Assembly (NCBI GenBank): GCA_028825045.1
Contig: JAPKAY010000002.1
Coordinates: 84,166-148,165, forward strand
Direction: 5' to 3'
DNA length: 64,000 bases
Origin: Halioglobus sp.
GTDB taxonomy: Bacteria > Pseudomonadota > Gammaproteobacteria > Pseudomonadales > Halieaceae
A program made the translations under genes and the position numbers. Below are positions 18,220 through 27,481 of the stretch, in pieces (positions within the stretch are counted from its first letter, which is position 1; every line of letters starts with the position of its first letter). The notes below the pieces were generated by a model. That model was not told the origin of the DNA and did no database searches. It saw nothing but the letters and a program-made list of their open reading frames with translations.

Positions 18220-18882
18220 ATGAGATCACCCCCATTCACGATTGGCGCTGTCCTTTATCCCGGCTTCGAGATGTTGGACATGTTCGGTCCACTGGAAATG
18301 TTCTCGATGCTGGGCACGGATAACGTTGAAATCAAGATGATTGCACAAAATATGAATTCTGTTGCCGCTGCGATGGGGGTTGCGCTGGATGCTGGTCCTC
18401 GCGTGGAACCCGATCACGATTTCAGTAGTTGTCCACCTCTGGATATCGTGCTGGTTCCGGGGGGCTTCGGTACCAGAGCCGAGTTAGAAAATAGTGCCCT
18501 TCTGCATTTCCTCAAAGAAAAATCTGAGAGCGCAGACATTGTCGCCTCCGTATGCACCGGTTCTGCCCTTCTGGCCAAGGCAGGTTGTCTGGAAGGTAAA
18601 AGCGCTACTTCAAACAAACAGTTTTTTTCGCTGGCGACCCAGCAATCCAGCAATGTGCAGTGGATCGAGAAGGCACGCTGGGTTGAGGACGAAAAGTTCT
18701 TTACCTCTTCGGGAGTATCTGCAGGTATGGATATGAGTTTGGCCATCATCACCCGATTATTTGGAATTGAAACAGCCGAGAATATAGCCAAGGCTACGGA
18801 ATATAACTGGCACAGAGATGCTGATATCGATCCCTTCACGGCTGATTTAAATGAGGCGTCCAGAGCGATGGGGCTGATCTGA
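18220..18882 (+). CDS. DJ-1/PfpI-family protein
   Basis: A 220-residue class I glutamine-amidotransferase-like protein. The nucleophile elbow is visible as ASVCTGSALLAKAG with Cys112, and an acidic residue precedes it in VLYPGFEMLDMFGPLEMF, the family's Glu position. The downstream SSGVSAGMDMSLAII is characteristic of the isonitrile-hydratase / ThiJ-like branch rather than of the AraC-fused regulators, since no DNA-binding domain follows. Cytoplasmic. Possible roles are isonitrile hydration or glyoxal/protein repair; sequence alone does not decide. It is divergent from the SpoIIAA-like gene. Confidence 0.82.
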   Translation: MRSPPFTIGAVLYPGFEMLDMFGPLEMFSMLGTDNVEIKMIAQNMNSVAAAMGVALDAGPRVEPDHDFSSCPPLDIVLVPGGFGTRAELENSALLHFLKEKSESADIVASVCTGSALLAKAGCLEGKSATSNKQFFSLATQQSSNVQWIEKARWVEDEKFFTSSGVSAGMDMSLAIITRLFGIETAENIAKATEYNWHRDADIDPFTADLNEASRAMGLI

Positions 18883-18986
18883 TTGCAAAAAGCTATGTTT
18901 CTGAAGTAGCGGGGTCACAATCGAGCGAAGCGCAGTCACCAGCGCCACGTGATCACTGCGCCCCTGCCCAAATAGTAACCTGAGCA

Positions 18987-19538
18987 TTACAGCATCGAGA
19001 CTCGATTCCCCACAGGCGCGTTTTGGACCGGAACTGCTCTGGCAATCGCCTCCGTTGCATCACCCCACCCCTCGCACTGAGAGCGCCCTGCCCGTCCGCG
19101 AACTCGGTTAAGGAGGCCCTTAAACAATGCGTAGAGATGGAAAAACCGCAGGATGTTACGCCGCTCGCAGGCATTGATGGGCTGCACTGCACAAATAAGC
19201 TTGTCGTCGTACATATACCGCTCCGACAAGCCAACTGCGCCATAGGCAGTTACCTGCACCACGCTGCCGACTGGCAAACGAGGCCCCATAACGACAGCGT
19301 CCAGAAAATCACCCTCACCACCAATATACTGATGCACCGAGCCATAGTTGTAGGGGCAGGGAAGAGGTGAAACAAAATCGACTCGGCCACTGCCATCTCG
19401 CTTGACGAAACTACCCCGGGGAATCTCGATCACGACGTCCACCCGTGGCAGAGAGTTCAGCGGAGTCAGGGTACTTATTTTAGCTGGCAATCTAACGCGC
19501 TCGGCTGCAAGTCGCGAGCAGCCCCTGCCAACTGCCAA
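18987..19538 (-). CDS. divergent inorganic pyrophosphatase family protein
   Basis: About 183 residues, recognisable as a family I pyrophosphatase from VVIEIPRGSFVKR, LPCPYNYGSVHQYI and the metal site in GEGDFLDAVVMG. The canonical site is D-x-D-P-x-D; here the first Asp is Glu and the Pro is Phe, so it is diverged but keeps two Asp residues, and the DDKLICAV element is also present. The C-terminal FFHLYALFKGL...EGWGDATEAI matches the terminal helix of the family. The start is unclear (TTG at 19538; no good ribosome site), and a second, overlapping frame is open across the same 5' region. It may not hydrolyse pyrophosphate efficiently. Confidence 0.65.
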   Translation of the reverse strand: MAVGRGCSRLAAERVRLPAKISTLTPLNSLPRVDVVIEIPRGSFVKRDGSGRVDFVSPLPCPYNYGSVHQYIGGEGDFLDAVVMGPRLPVGSVVQVTAYGAVGLSERYMYDDKLICAVQPINACERRNILRFFHLYALFKGLLNRVRGRAGRSQCEGWGDATEAIARAVPVQNAPVGNRVSML

Positions 19539-19703
19539 TACACTAGACGCCCCAATATCCCGGTCACACCAATGTCGTTGCAGTTCTGGAACAGGACGGC
19601 ATTCAAGGCGATGCTACCGCAGCTCAGCTTGATCGGGGCGCGCGGTGTGACAATGTGCATTCAAATAACCAGCAATGCCCTGGAATCTGATTGGCGGTCC
19701 AGT

Positions 19704-22700
19704 CTATTGCGAACAAGGCGCGTTGGCCACACCAGGCGGAGTCCAGCCATCGCCGGAGACATCGAAAAACAGGGGATTGGTAAACCCAAACGCCGGCGTA
19801 CCCGATTCTCCAAGATTGCCATCCGTCAGATCTTCCAGTGTCAAATTGCTGTCGGCGTTCAAACTTGCCGGTAACACTGGAAACAGCGGCCTGGAAATAC
19901 CATCAGTGCCGCGTACTGTCGCGATAACCCACGTATCCTCGGTAATATCCTCCAGTGTTAGCGTCACGGTAATGTCTGTACGTGAACCTCCTTGCACCGA
20001 ATCATTAATCACAACTTCCACGGCTTCCCAACCAGCATCACCAGCGCTGACCTGAGCGTTCGAGCAAACGCCGTAGCGGGCAGCCGTACCGATATCGGTA
20101 GTGCGTTCCGGCTGGTTGTTAACGTAGAATTCCACGATATCTACGGGCGCCCATTCCGGGGTGCTAATGGTGGCAGTCAAAATCACATCACTCCCGGCAT
20201 CTATCGGCATTGTAATGTTTTCTTCAAGGCGCAAGCCCGCCCGCTGCAACACCCCGCCAAACTCACCATCCGCCTGCAGCAAAAAGAACGGCGCATTGGT
20301 ACCCACCGCTTTACCGGCCAACACATTCGCCGCGAGACCTTCAGCATTTGCCGCGATGTCGGGTGGATTAGTGGTCGCATTGGCAATCAATGTGCGAGCT
20401 GACGTCCGGGTGAACCTGCGGTCGTGGGTGTCGGAATTAGCAATACCAATGTACACAAGACCCTGATTAATCATGTTGAACCAATCACCGGAATTTTGGG
20501 CCAGGAACTCAGCATCTATGCCGCCCAGACCATTAGTGCCAATCCAAACTTCAAGTACATCAAACCCATCATCAAAGGCATTGCCGATGGAAGGATCGAG
20601 TCTTTTGGCTGCCAGATCCGCGCTGGATGTAGGCGGCTTCATAGCCGTGTCTATTGCCAAACCACTAGGACCAAAATAGCCAGCGATGTGGTTAATCTGC
20701 ACCAGGTTATCCTTGGGGTCGTCATGCAATCCAGAGATAATTTCAGCGGGCGGCAGGCTGAAGCTTCCGTAAGCGGGAAAATCCATTCCCGCAGGCGCGG
20801 GACCGGCCCAATCCAAGGCGCCACCACTGATGTTGTCTGGATCAATTGTCACCGGCCAACTGTTGAAATGCCCATAATCGAAAGTGGTAGTTTCACCGCT
20901 TGGCGCCACCCCAATCAGGTCCTGTACTCCCATGGATTGCAAGGTAGGGCCAAAGTCGGAGCGAAAACCATGATCTGAGGGTGTAAAAAAGTCCATCCCC
21001 TCTGCCAGCATTACGGCCACGCGCTCCGCACGAGTCACTTCGGAGTCGGGACTGTCGATAGAGTGAACGTGGAAATCGCCGTGCACAAAGCCACTGTCGT
21101 CAAGCAACTTCACAATCTCCGCCTGCACGACGGTGGCCTGCCCGGGCGTGATCGTTATGTCTTGTTTGAAAGCGGAGTATCGAGGCCCCCTGGAAATCAC
21201 CAATTGATAATCACCAGGTTCAACGGTAATCCGCTCGCTCACGCCCTCGCGGTCAATAAAAGCGGCCTGGGCGATACCAAAAGGCAATTCGTCGGCCTTG
21301 TAATCGCCAAAGACTCCGGCCTCTTGAACACCGATAAGTGTGTCAACAACATTCGTCGGTGGCGGACTAGGGTCAAAGCCGACCAATTGTAGCTTAGCGG
21401 GTCCGGGTCCGATCTCGTCTATGACTGTGACCTCAAGAAAGCCTGACTGCGGCATCTCGAAGTCGCGGGTCACCGCTGTGTCTGCCTGCGCCACCACTAG
21501 TGACGGATCACTATCGGGAAAGCGATAGCCTTCCATGTTGGCCCTGATCTGGTATTCACCAGGAGGAACACTGAGGCTGTATTCGCCGGCAGAATTGGTA
21601 GTGCTGTGGTTGACTACAAACAGTTTGGTTGGGCTAGCCAGCGCATCCAGCACTTGATACACCGCAACTTGCGCGCCGCTCAATAGCTCTCCCGCGCTGC
21701 TCACAGTGCCACGTACCTCGACCGCCTCAATACCGAATATCTCGTTTCGAATGTCGGCAATACTGGCAACGGTGCCGTCACCGACGGCAAAATACCGCCG
21801 CAGCAACAACCAGCCCTCAACAGGGACGGTGTAGTTTGCAGGGATAAGCCCGACGAGAAGCTCCGCCGCCGACGCACCGTATACGATGATATTAACGCCC
21901 ACCTGCGAAAAGCTGGAAGAGCCCTGTTGACCGTGAATCAGCCCGTAGGAAACGCCCGAAGCGCCATCTACGCCGGCATAGGCAACGAAATTACACTGGT
22001 CACACATACCGCCCTCCAAGGCCTCGCAGGCGACGTAAGACTCCTGTGGGCACGAGGGCGTCAGCGTCGGGTCACCGAAGCCAGCGTAGGTCTGAAAAAA
22101 CTCGACCTGGCCGGAGCCGTTCATGTATTCCGTCATATAGACATCAAACGCTTCGAGACCGAGATTCCTGAAGGTGCTATCTAACACGACATATTTAGCA
22201 CCTACTTCCAGGCTGTAGCAGGTTTCGATCTCGACCGGCAAATCCTTATCATCGGCAGCGGGCGGCAACGGAATACCGAAAGCGCTAACCGCAGAACTAG
22301 CATTGGCGAGTTCGAGCAGGTCATCAGGCCCAATAGCGCAGATCATGGCGGGCTGACCATCACTGCCATCGTTCTCGATGCGTACGTCTGTATAGTTCGG
22401 CGTGTTCTCAATATTCAGACCAATAATAAACTCTTCCAGATGATCGGGCAGCATGCCACCGATCTCATCCTTGCGGCTCACATCGATGATATTGCCACCG
22501 AAAGTTCCAATACTCAGCCACTGCCTTCCGGGCTTCTGAATAATGACCCGCAAATACTCATTTTCCAACACGTAGTCACCGGCAACGCCACGGGCGAGCG
22601 GCCCGGACAGCAGGTCTGCCTCAGTTGCCACGCGAGCAGAAGCAATAGGCTGCTGATCAGACGAATCCTGATTGTTATTACTATCGCTGCAGGCGGACAG

Positions 22701-22763
22701 GAGGAGACACAGCGAAATCAGGCTGAAAGCCGGCAAAAGATGCAAAACTCGGTTTGCAGACAT
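19704..22763 (-). CDS. CehA/McbA-type PHP-domain metallohydrolase lipoprotein
   Basis: A 1019-residue secreted protein. ATG 22763 follows GAGGT by eight bases and gives a signal ending in the lipobox LLSAC, then an Asp/Asn-rich linker. Residues about 330-420 form a carboxypeptidase-regulatory-like beta domain (SGAQVAVYQV...SAGEYSLSVPPGEYQIRANMEGY). The catalytic PHP-like domain begins around FVHGDFHVHSIDSPDS (metal-binding His pair) and includes MDFFTPSDHGF, NHIAGYF and IANSDTHDRRFT. This is the arrangement of CehA-type carbaryl/organic hydrolases. Cysteines appear in DQCNF and CSNAQ. Substrate probably an ester or carbamate; the gene is divergent from the PQQ dehydrogenase. Confidence 0.83.
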   Translation of the reverse strand: MSANRVLHLLPAFSLISLCLLLSACSDSNNNQDSSDQQPIASARVATEADLLSGPLARGVAGDYVLENEYLRVIIQKPGRQWLSIGTFGGNIIDVSRKDEIGGMLPDHLEEFIIGLNIENTPNYTDVRIENDGSDGQPAMICAIGPDDLLELANASSAVSAFGIPLPPAADDKDLPVEIETCYSLEVGAKYVVLDSTFRNLGLEAFDVYMTEYMNGSGQVEFFQTYAGFGDPTLTPSCPQESYVACEALEGGMCDQCNFVAYAGVDGASGVSYGLIHGQQGSSSFSQVGVNIIVYGASAAELLVGLIPANYTVPVEGWLLLRRYFAVGDGTVASIADIRNEIFGIEAVEVRGTVSSAGELLSGAQVAVYQVLDALASPTKLFVVNHSTTNSAGEYSLSVPPGEYQIRANMEGYRFPDSDPSLVVAQADTAVTRDFEMPQSGFLEVTVIDEIGPGPAKLQLVGFDPSPPPTNVVDTLIGVQEAGVFGDYKADELPFGIAQAAFIDREGVSERITVEPGDYQLVISRGPRYSAFKQDITITPGQATVVQAEIVKLLDDSGFVHGDFHVHSIDSPDSEVTRAERVAVMLAEGMDFFTPSDHGFRSDFGPTLQSMGVQDLIGVAPSGETTTFDYGHFNSWPVTIDPDNISGGALDWAGPAPAGMDFPAYGSFSLPPAEIISGLHDDPKDNLVQINHIAGYFGPSGLAIDTAMKPPTSSADLAAKRLDPSIGNAFDDGFDVLEVWIGTNGLGGIDAEFLAQNSGDWFNMINQGLVYIGIANSDTHDRRFTRTSARTLIANATTNPPDIAANAEGLAANVLAGKAVGTNAPFFLLQADGEFGGVLQRAGLRLEENITMPIDAGSDVILTATISTPEWAPVDIVEFYVNNQPERTTDIGTAARYGVCSNAQVSAGDAGWEAVEVVINDSVQGGSRTDITVTLTLEDITEDTWVIATVRGTDGISRPLFPVLPASLNADSNLTLEDLTDGNLGESGTPAFGFTNPLFFDVSGDGWTPPGVANAPCSQ

Positions 22764-22987
22764 GGTGATATACCTCAATACTTCGACACGGATGCCAAAA
22801 ATACCAGAAAAACGGTCCTAGAGGGTGAATTTTGGTGGCCACCGGCCCCAATGAACACGACCGGATTTCAAGCGCTTTTCCGGCTGAGGTAGACTGAACT
22901 GGCATTTACACAGAGAATATAGAAACAATTTCCCGATAGCAGTTATGCTTTTTAGCTAGTAATCACAGGCACTCATAGGTAACCATT

Positions 22988-24496
22988 CTGAAAAAAACAC
23001 TGATTATTTCTTTAGTCATTGTGCTTCTCGCATTCGGCGCCTTCATGTTTTTGAAAAATGGCAGTGCAGTCGACCCTTTCGTCGCTAACTTCGAAGAGCA
23101 TTGCAGTAACTGCCATGGCGCCGACCTTCACGGTAATCTACCGCTAGGGCCCGCCCTCATTGGAGTCGATTTGACGCACGGTGATTCAGTCGCCGATCTG
23201 AGCAAAAGCATCGCCCACGGTTTTCCACAGTCCGGTATGCAGGCGTGGTCGGATCAACTTTCACCCGAGGAAATCCGCGGCCTGGCGATCTATATCGCCG
23301 AGCGGCGGGTGGACCGCCTTTTCACTGAATTTAAGACAGACGCGCCAGTGACTATTCCCAAAGGCGTAGTCATAACGGAAGTGGAAAATTTTCGCATCGA
23401 GGTGGTCACTAATCAGTTGGATCCCCTGCCGTTCTCGATCCAACCGCTGCCCGATGGACGCATCCTGGTTTCAGAGAAGATGAAGGGACTGCGCATCGTC
23501 AATACCGACGGGCGTATTTCAGAATTGGTGAGCGGCACTCCGGAAGTATTCGATGACAGTTTTGAGGCCATATTGGTATGGGGGCATGGCTGGTTGCTGG
23601 ATATTGCCCTACACCCCGACTATGAAAACAACGGGTGGATTTACCTGCATCACACCGAGCGATGCGCTGAGTGCTGGCTCATCCACAGGAGTTTCAATCG
23701 AGTTGTGCGCGGACGCATCCGCAATGGCCAATGGGTAGATGAAGAAGAAATCTGGGACCCGGGCCCGGAGTATTACTCTGTCATACCAGATGTCGGCGCA
23801 GGTGGCCGACTGGCGTTTGATGACGCGGGTTTTCTCTACATCAGTGTGGGCATAAAGGGGAAGAGTAATTTTGACGGGGTGCAGGATCTGTCCAAACCCT
23901 GGGGGAAAATACATCGCGTACACGACGACGGCCGTGTTCCGACAGACAATCCGTTTACAGATAATGAAGGCGCTTACCCCACCACCTGGACCTACGGCCA
24001 TCGTAGTCCACAGGGCCTGGAATTCAATCTTGAGACCGGGGAACTCTGGTCCACCGAGATGGGGCCCCGCGGCGGCGACGAGCTCAACCTGCTCTTACCC
24101 GGACGCAACTACGGCTGGCCGCTGTACTCCATGGGTCTAAACTACGATGGTACACCCATAAAGTACGGCGAATGGCTGGATATCACCTTCGACCTCAACG
24201 ATATTGAGCAACCAGTGGTTGACCTGACACCCGCGCCGGCAGTCTCGAGTTTCATCTTTTACGAAGGGAAACAATTTCCGAACTGGCGGGGCAACGCGCT
24301 GGTGGGTTCGCTCAAAGGCTCGGAGCTGTATCGCATTGTGCTCGATGAAAACGATCGCTTTGTTCACTACGAGGTTCTCGTCAAGCAACTCGCGCGCATT
24401 CGCGATATTGAAACGGGACCTGACGGCAACGTTTACCTATTACTGGAGCACACTGACGGCGGGCAGATTGTGCGCCTTGTACCGGTAGACACCTGA
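22988..24496 (+). CDS. cytochrome c - PQQ sugar dehydrogenase fusion
   Basis: About 502 residues. The conventional start (GTG 23021) would cut the signal peptide; CTG at 22988, eight bases after AGG, gives MKKTLIISLVIVLLAFGAF, a clean membrane signal, so I use it. Residues 30-110 are a cytochrome c domain with heme site C39-S-N-C-H and the axial Met expected in SGMQAWSD. The remainder is a soluble glucose/sorbosone dehydrogenase beta-propeller of the YliI type: DPLPFSIQPLPDGRILVSEK, LHPDYENNGWIYLHH, TYGHRSPQGLEFN and GDELNLLLPGRNYGWP. It would oxidise a sugar or alcohol in the periplasm and pass electrons through its own heme. No PQQ-synthesis gene is nearby. Confidence 0.85.
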   Translation: MKKTLIISLVIVLLAFGAFMFLKNGSAVDPFVANFEEHCSNCHGADLHGNLPLGPALIGVDLTHGDSVADLSKSIAHGFPQSGMQAWSDQLSPEEIRGLAIYIAERRVDRLFTEFKTDAPVTIPKGVVITEVENFRIEVVTNQLDPLPFSIQPLPDGRILVSEKMKGLRIVNTDGRISELVSGTPEVFDDSFEAILVWGHGWLLDIALHPDYENNGWIYLHHTERCAECWLIHRSFNRVVRGRIRNGQWVDEEEIWDPGPEYYSVIPDVGAGGRLAFDDAGFLYISVGIKGKSNFDGVQDLSKPWGKIHRVHDDGRVPTDNPFTDNEGAYPTTWTYGHRSPQGLEFNLETGELWSTEMGPRGGDELNLLLPGRNYGWPLYSMGLNYDGTPIKYGEWLDITFDLNDIEQPVVDLTPAPAVSSFIFYEGKQFPNWRGNALVGSLKGSELYRIVLDENDRFVHYEVLVKQLARIRDIETGPDGNVYLLLEHTDGGQIVRLVPVDT

Positions 24497-24693
24497 GCCG
24501 GTACAGTATTGGCCGCGACTCACCCATTGACCAGTTCACATCATGCGCAGACTGATTGTTCTAGCCTCTCATGATTAACTTGGCTTTACCGGCTTTACCC
24601 GCAGTGAAGAGGCAGCCGCTGGGGCAAAACGTGCGGACGCATACCCTCACAATGCCAAAGCATAATAGCCAGACTTGATGCGGTATCGCATCT

Positions 24694-25218
24694 CTACTGT
24701 CGCAGAGTCAGTGTATCGCCCCGCTGGGTGAACTCTATATGCTTCAAAAAAGACATGCCCAGGAGTATCTCCTTAGTTTTTAGGCCTGGCGTAATTCCGG
24801 CGGAAATGTCATAGAGCTCAATGCCGCCAACACTGACCCGATCGAGCGTCGCCGCATAGCTCGTAGACACGCCATTTGCAGTCTGGGTGGGAAAAGCGGC
24901 GCCGCGACGCAGCCCGAGGTCGACTGCCTGGCTTTCTGGAATCGCCACGCCAGTCGCCCCAGTGTCTAACATGAACGTTACCGGCTTGCCGTTAATCTCC
25001 CCCGCGGTGACGTAATGGCCGGATTTATTGCGCTGTAACACAACTTCTCGTACCCCCTCATCGGTATAGCGCGTCTGCAAGGACTGATTGGGATTGTATT
25101 GCTTGTCGAGAAAGTCACTGAAAAAGAAGACACCCAGCGCGAGCAATACTATCCAAGCCAGCACCTGCATGGCAGTCCCCATCCGCTTTTGTTCCTGAAC
25201 GTCGTCCTCATTGGCCAT
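24694..25218 (-). CDS. membrane-anchored retropepsin-like aspartic protease (TIGR02281 type)
   Basis: A 174-residue protein with one N-terminal membrane segment (about residues 16-34) and a periplasmic retropepsin-like domain. The active-site strand is VTFMLDTGATGVAIP (Asp-Thr-Gly, about residue 87), and the second half shows ILLGMSFLKHIEF, the terminal G-M-x-F-L element of the clan AA single-domain proteases. It starts after AGGTGAG and follows the 145-residue membrane gene by 11 bases, suggesting an operon. Natural substrate unknown. Confidence 0.83.
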   Translation of the reverse strand: MANEDDVQEQKRMGTAMQVLAWIVLLALGVFFFSDFLDKQYNPNQSLQTRYTDEGVREVVLQRNKSGHYVTAGEINGKPVTFMLDTGATGVAIPESQAVDLGLRRGAAFPTQTANGVSTSYAATLDRVSVGGIELYDISAGITPGLKTKEILLGMSFLKHIEFTQRGDTLTLRQ

Positions 25219-25229
25219 TTGAAATTATC

Positions 25230-25667
25230 TCACCTGCTCTGTTGCACCGACTCATAGCGACGAGTACTTTTATGCCGCGCTCTCGCACCGAGGAACACAA
25301 AGGCTATAGGGACCAGTAACATCGTGGGAATCGTCGAATTGAGCGGCTCCGGCGTGCCCTTCAGGCTATGGACAAGGTAGGTAAGACTTACCGCCAGGCC
25401 ACCTGCACACAACATACCAGCGGGAACGGCCACTATTGCCGGGTTTAATGCCAGCGCTATGCGCTCGTTTAGACGCACCATATAACCCCCGGCAAAAAAA
25501 GTGTACGTGGATTGTTTCGCCGCAGCCAGTAGTGCGCTATTCCAGCCATGGTCCATGTTGATGAAAAATACGATACTTCCCAGAACAATGGCTCCGGCAA
25601 TTGCTGCTGGATAGTCGATGCGTTTGTCCAAGAATGCGCGAATAATACTATAAACGCTCATCGTCAA
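25230..25667 (-). CDS. hypothetical inner-membrane protein
   Basis: A 145-residue protein with four likely membrane segments: about residues 20-37, 50-62, 75-97 and 108-125, ending in a basic tail (RARHKSTRRYESV). The loop DHGWNSALLAAAKQSTYTFFAGGYMVRLNERIA is notable as conserved-looking. It is the promoter-proximal gene of a pair with the aspartic protease. Family not recognised with certainty; no catalytic motif is visible. Confidence 0.55.
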   Translation of the reverse strand: MTMSVYSIIRAFLDKRIDYPAAIAGAIVLGSIVFFINMDHGWNSALLAAAKQSTYTFFAGGYMVRLNERIALALNPAIVAVPAGMLCAGGLAVSLTYLVHSLKGTPEPLNSTIPTMLLVPIAFVFLGARARHKSTRRYESVQQSR

Positions 25668-25741
25668 AAATCTCCAGCCGACTGGCTCTAAATTTGCGCT
25701 GGTATCTGTGGCTATTCTCGCCTACTGGCTACGACATCCCG

Positions 25742-25792
25742 GGCAAGGTATATACTGCCAAAGGAGTAGTATACAGGTAGTAATACTTTGCC
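25742..25792. other. 10-bp inverted repeat (9 of 10) with 31-base spacer
   Basis: GGCAAGGTAT (25742-25751) and ATACTTTGCC (25783-25792) form an imperfect inverted repeat enclosing GTATAC-rich sequence. It lies in the 250-base divergent gap between the membrane-protein gene (start 25667) and the MaoC-like gene (start 25920), so it may be a shared regulatory site. No gene is supported in 25668-25919. Confidence 0.3.
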
Positions 25793-25919
25793 TAGGCACG
25801 ATGTGGGATTTAATGGCGCAGCGGCGATTAGAATACGCACCGGAATTCGCGGCAGAATATAGTGTGGCTGAATGGTTCGCCAGTCAAATTTGTATCCCTT
25901 TTTAGTATAAGATCAACGC

Positions 25920-26735
25920 ATGCACGCTCCACGAGATTGGCAGGCCATTGCTTTCAACACTTCCCCCGACTCGGATAACCGAATTCACTCCGACGAGATG
26001 GCTCAGAGCTATGGATTCAAAGGGGGGCTGGTGCCGGGCGTCGTCGTGTCCGCCTACCTTATACACCCTGGCGTCCAGGCCTGGGGAATGGAATGGCTGA
26101 CACGAGGCCATTCCAAAGTAGTGATACACAAGCCTACCTATGACGGTGATAGCTTTGATGTAAAGCTGACTGATATATCCGACTCGTCATACCAAAGTGC
26201 GCTTCTAGATTCCACGGGAACACTCAATGCCAGTGGGGAGGTATCCCTGACGCGATTAGCGGAACCGCCCACCATGCGGGGCGACGTATTAGTGGAACCC
26301 AAACGCCCTCCGTCGCTAGCGAGCCTCGAAACAATGCACCGGCTGCAGGAGGTGGGTATGTCGGCTCTTGAAGTGTGTTGGGATCAGAACTGCGAGATTC
26401 CCAGCTATCTAAAAGATGCGCGCGCAATGCCCGCGCTGCACCAGGTTAAACAGGGCGATTTTGCGAATGCCGGTTTTATGCTCGGGCTGACGAATTGGGC
26501 GCTGGCCGCTAACGTTTACATGAACCCATGGATACATTTACAAACTGAATCTCAGTTTTATGCCGCCGTTCGAGGGGGAACTCTACTGCAGGTGGAGTGT
26601 GACATTCAGGCGCTCTTCGAGAAGAGAGGACATAAGTTTGTTGATCTGAACGTGAGTGTATTCGTTCAAAAAACGGGGCAGCCCGTTATGTCGGCGCTGC
26701 TGCGCGCCATTTACAAAATGCGTTCAGCAGACTGA
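25920..26735 (+). CDS. MaoC-like hot-dog domain protein
   Basis: A 271-residue protein. The N-terminal hot-dog domain has EMAQSYGFKGGLVPGVVVSAYL, the usual hydratase motif region (A-x-x-Y-G-F-x-G-x-L-V-P-G). The second half lacks an obvious second catalytic motif and contains LGLTNWALAANVYMNPWIHLQTESQF, reminiscent of an inactive hot-dog repeat. MaoC-like proteins are enoyl-CoA hydratases acting on fatty acyl or sterol chains, but the catalytic Asp-His dyad is not clear here. Cytoplasmic. The start codon has no strong ribosome site upstream. Confidence 0.68.
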   Translation: MHAPRDWQAIAFNTSPDSDNRIHSDEMAQSYGFKGGLVPGVVVSAYLIHPGVQAWGMEWLTRGHSKVVIHKPTYDGDSFDVKLTDISDSSYQSALLDSTGTLNASGEVSLTRLAEPPTMRGDVLVEPKRPPSLASLETMHRLQEVGMSALEVCWDQNCEIPSYLKDARAMPALHQVKQGDFANAGFMLGLTNWALAANVYMNPWIHLQTESQFYAAVRGGTLLQVECDIQALFEKRGHKFVDLNVSVFVQKTGQPVMSALLRAIYKMRSAD

Positions 26736-26865
26736 TTTTTGAACTTCTCATTCAAACCGTTTTTTCTCAGCTCTAACCCTGTAATACCTCGACATTTCTT
26801 CAAGCCGATGCTGCCCACAATAAAAGTACAGCGTGGCTTGCATGTAAACCCGGTTTCAAGAACTT

Positions 26866-26895
26866 TTGCAAAACGCCTTTGAATTTGCCTATACT
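26866..26895 (+). promoter_or_regulatory. sigma70-like promoter for the gene at 26945
   Basis: TTGCAA (26866-26871) and TATACT (26890-26895) are separated by 18 bases and lie 50 bases before the ATG. Both boxes match sigma70 consensus well. Confidence 0.5.
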
Positions 26896-26944
26896 TAAAT
26901 CTACAATCTTATGACAGTTCGCAAAAAACGCACAAGGAATTCCA

Positions 26945-27424
26945 ATGAGGCGTGAGATCATAGCTCAAACCAGCTTGACCAACAAAACTTCAGGGTCGAG
27001 TTTTACGTTACCCACTGCTCTGCTGCGCTGGCTTTTCCTGCCACTTCTTGTAGCAGGCCTCACCGCCTGTGAACGCAGTGGCCCGGTTATCGCCCCATCC
27101 CAGTATCAGGCCATTCTAATTGGCGACTGGCAGGGTACCGTTGGCGTGGAAAGGGAGACCATGAGCTTCGCACAAGGCGGCCAGTACACCGCACAGTTAC
27201 TGCGCGAAGGTTTTATTAGCACCACTCTGGGACAGGGCGAAGCAGGAACGATAAACGGAACCTGGACGCTGAAGGGCAATGTAATAACCTTGGCCATCGA
27301 CAATACAGACAACGTAGAACCCATAAACAATTCGACAGAAAGCACTATTATCGAATTCAAACAGAACAAGCTGACGGTAAGCAGTGCTGGAGGCGAGACA
27401 TCGACCTTTATTCGGGTGCGATAG
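26945..27424 (+). CDS. hypothetical lipocalin-like lipoprotein
   Basis: A 159-residue protein with AAGGA seven bases before the ATG. The signal is long (about 39 residues, with a basic start) and ends in the lipobox LTAC, so it is likely an outer-membrane lipoprotein. The mature part reads as a small beta-barrel: LIGDWQGTVGVERETMSFAQGGQYTAQL, then GTINGTWTLKGNVITLAI and a final TIIEFKQNKLTVSS. G-D-W in the first strand and W-T-L in the middle resemble lipocalin-like DUF proteins. No enzymatic residue seen. Confidence 0.65.
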   Translation: MRREIIAQTSLTNKTSGSSFTLPTALLRWLFLPLLVAGLTACERSGPVIAPSQYQAILIGDWQGTVGVERETMSFAQGGQYTAQLLREGFISTTLGQGEAGTINGTWTLKGNVITLAIDNTDNVEPINNSTESTIIEFKQNKLTVSSAGGETSTFIRVR

Positions 27425-27481
27425 CGATAAGGCACGAGTTGCCATTACAATCACATTCGACAAATGCATTCGCACATACTG

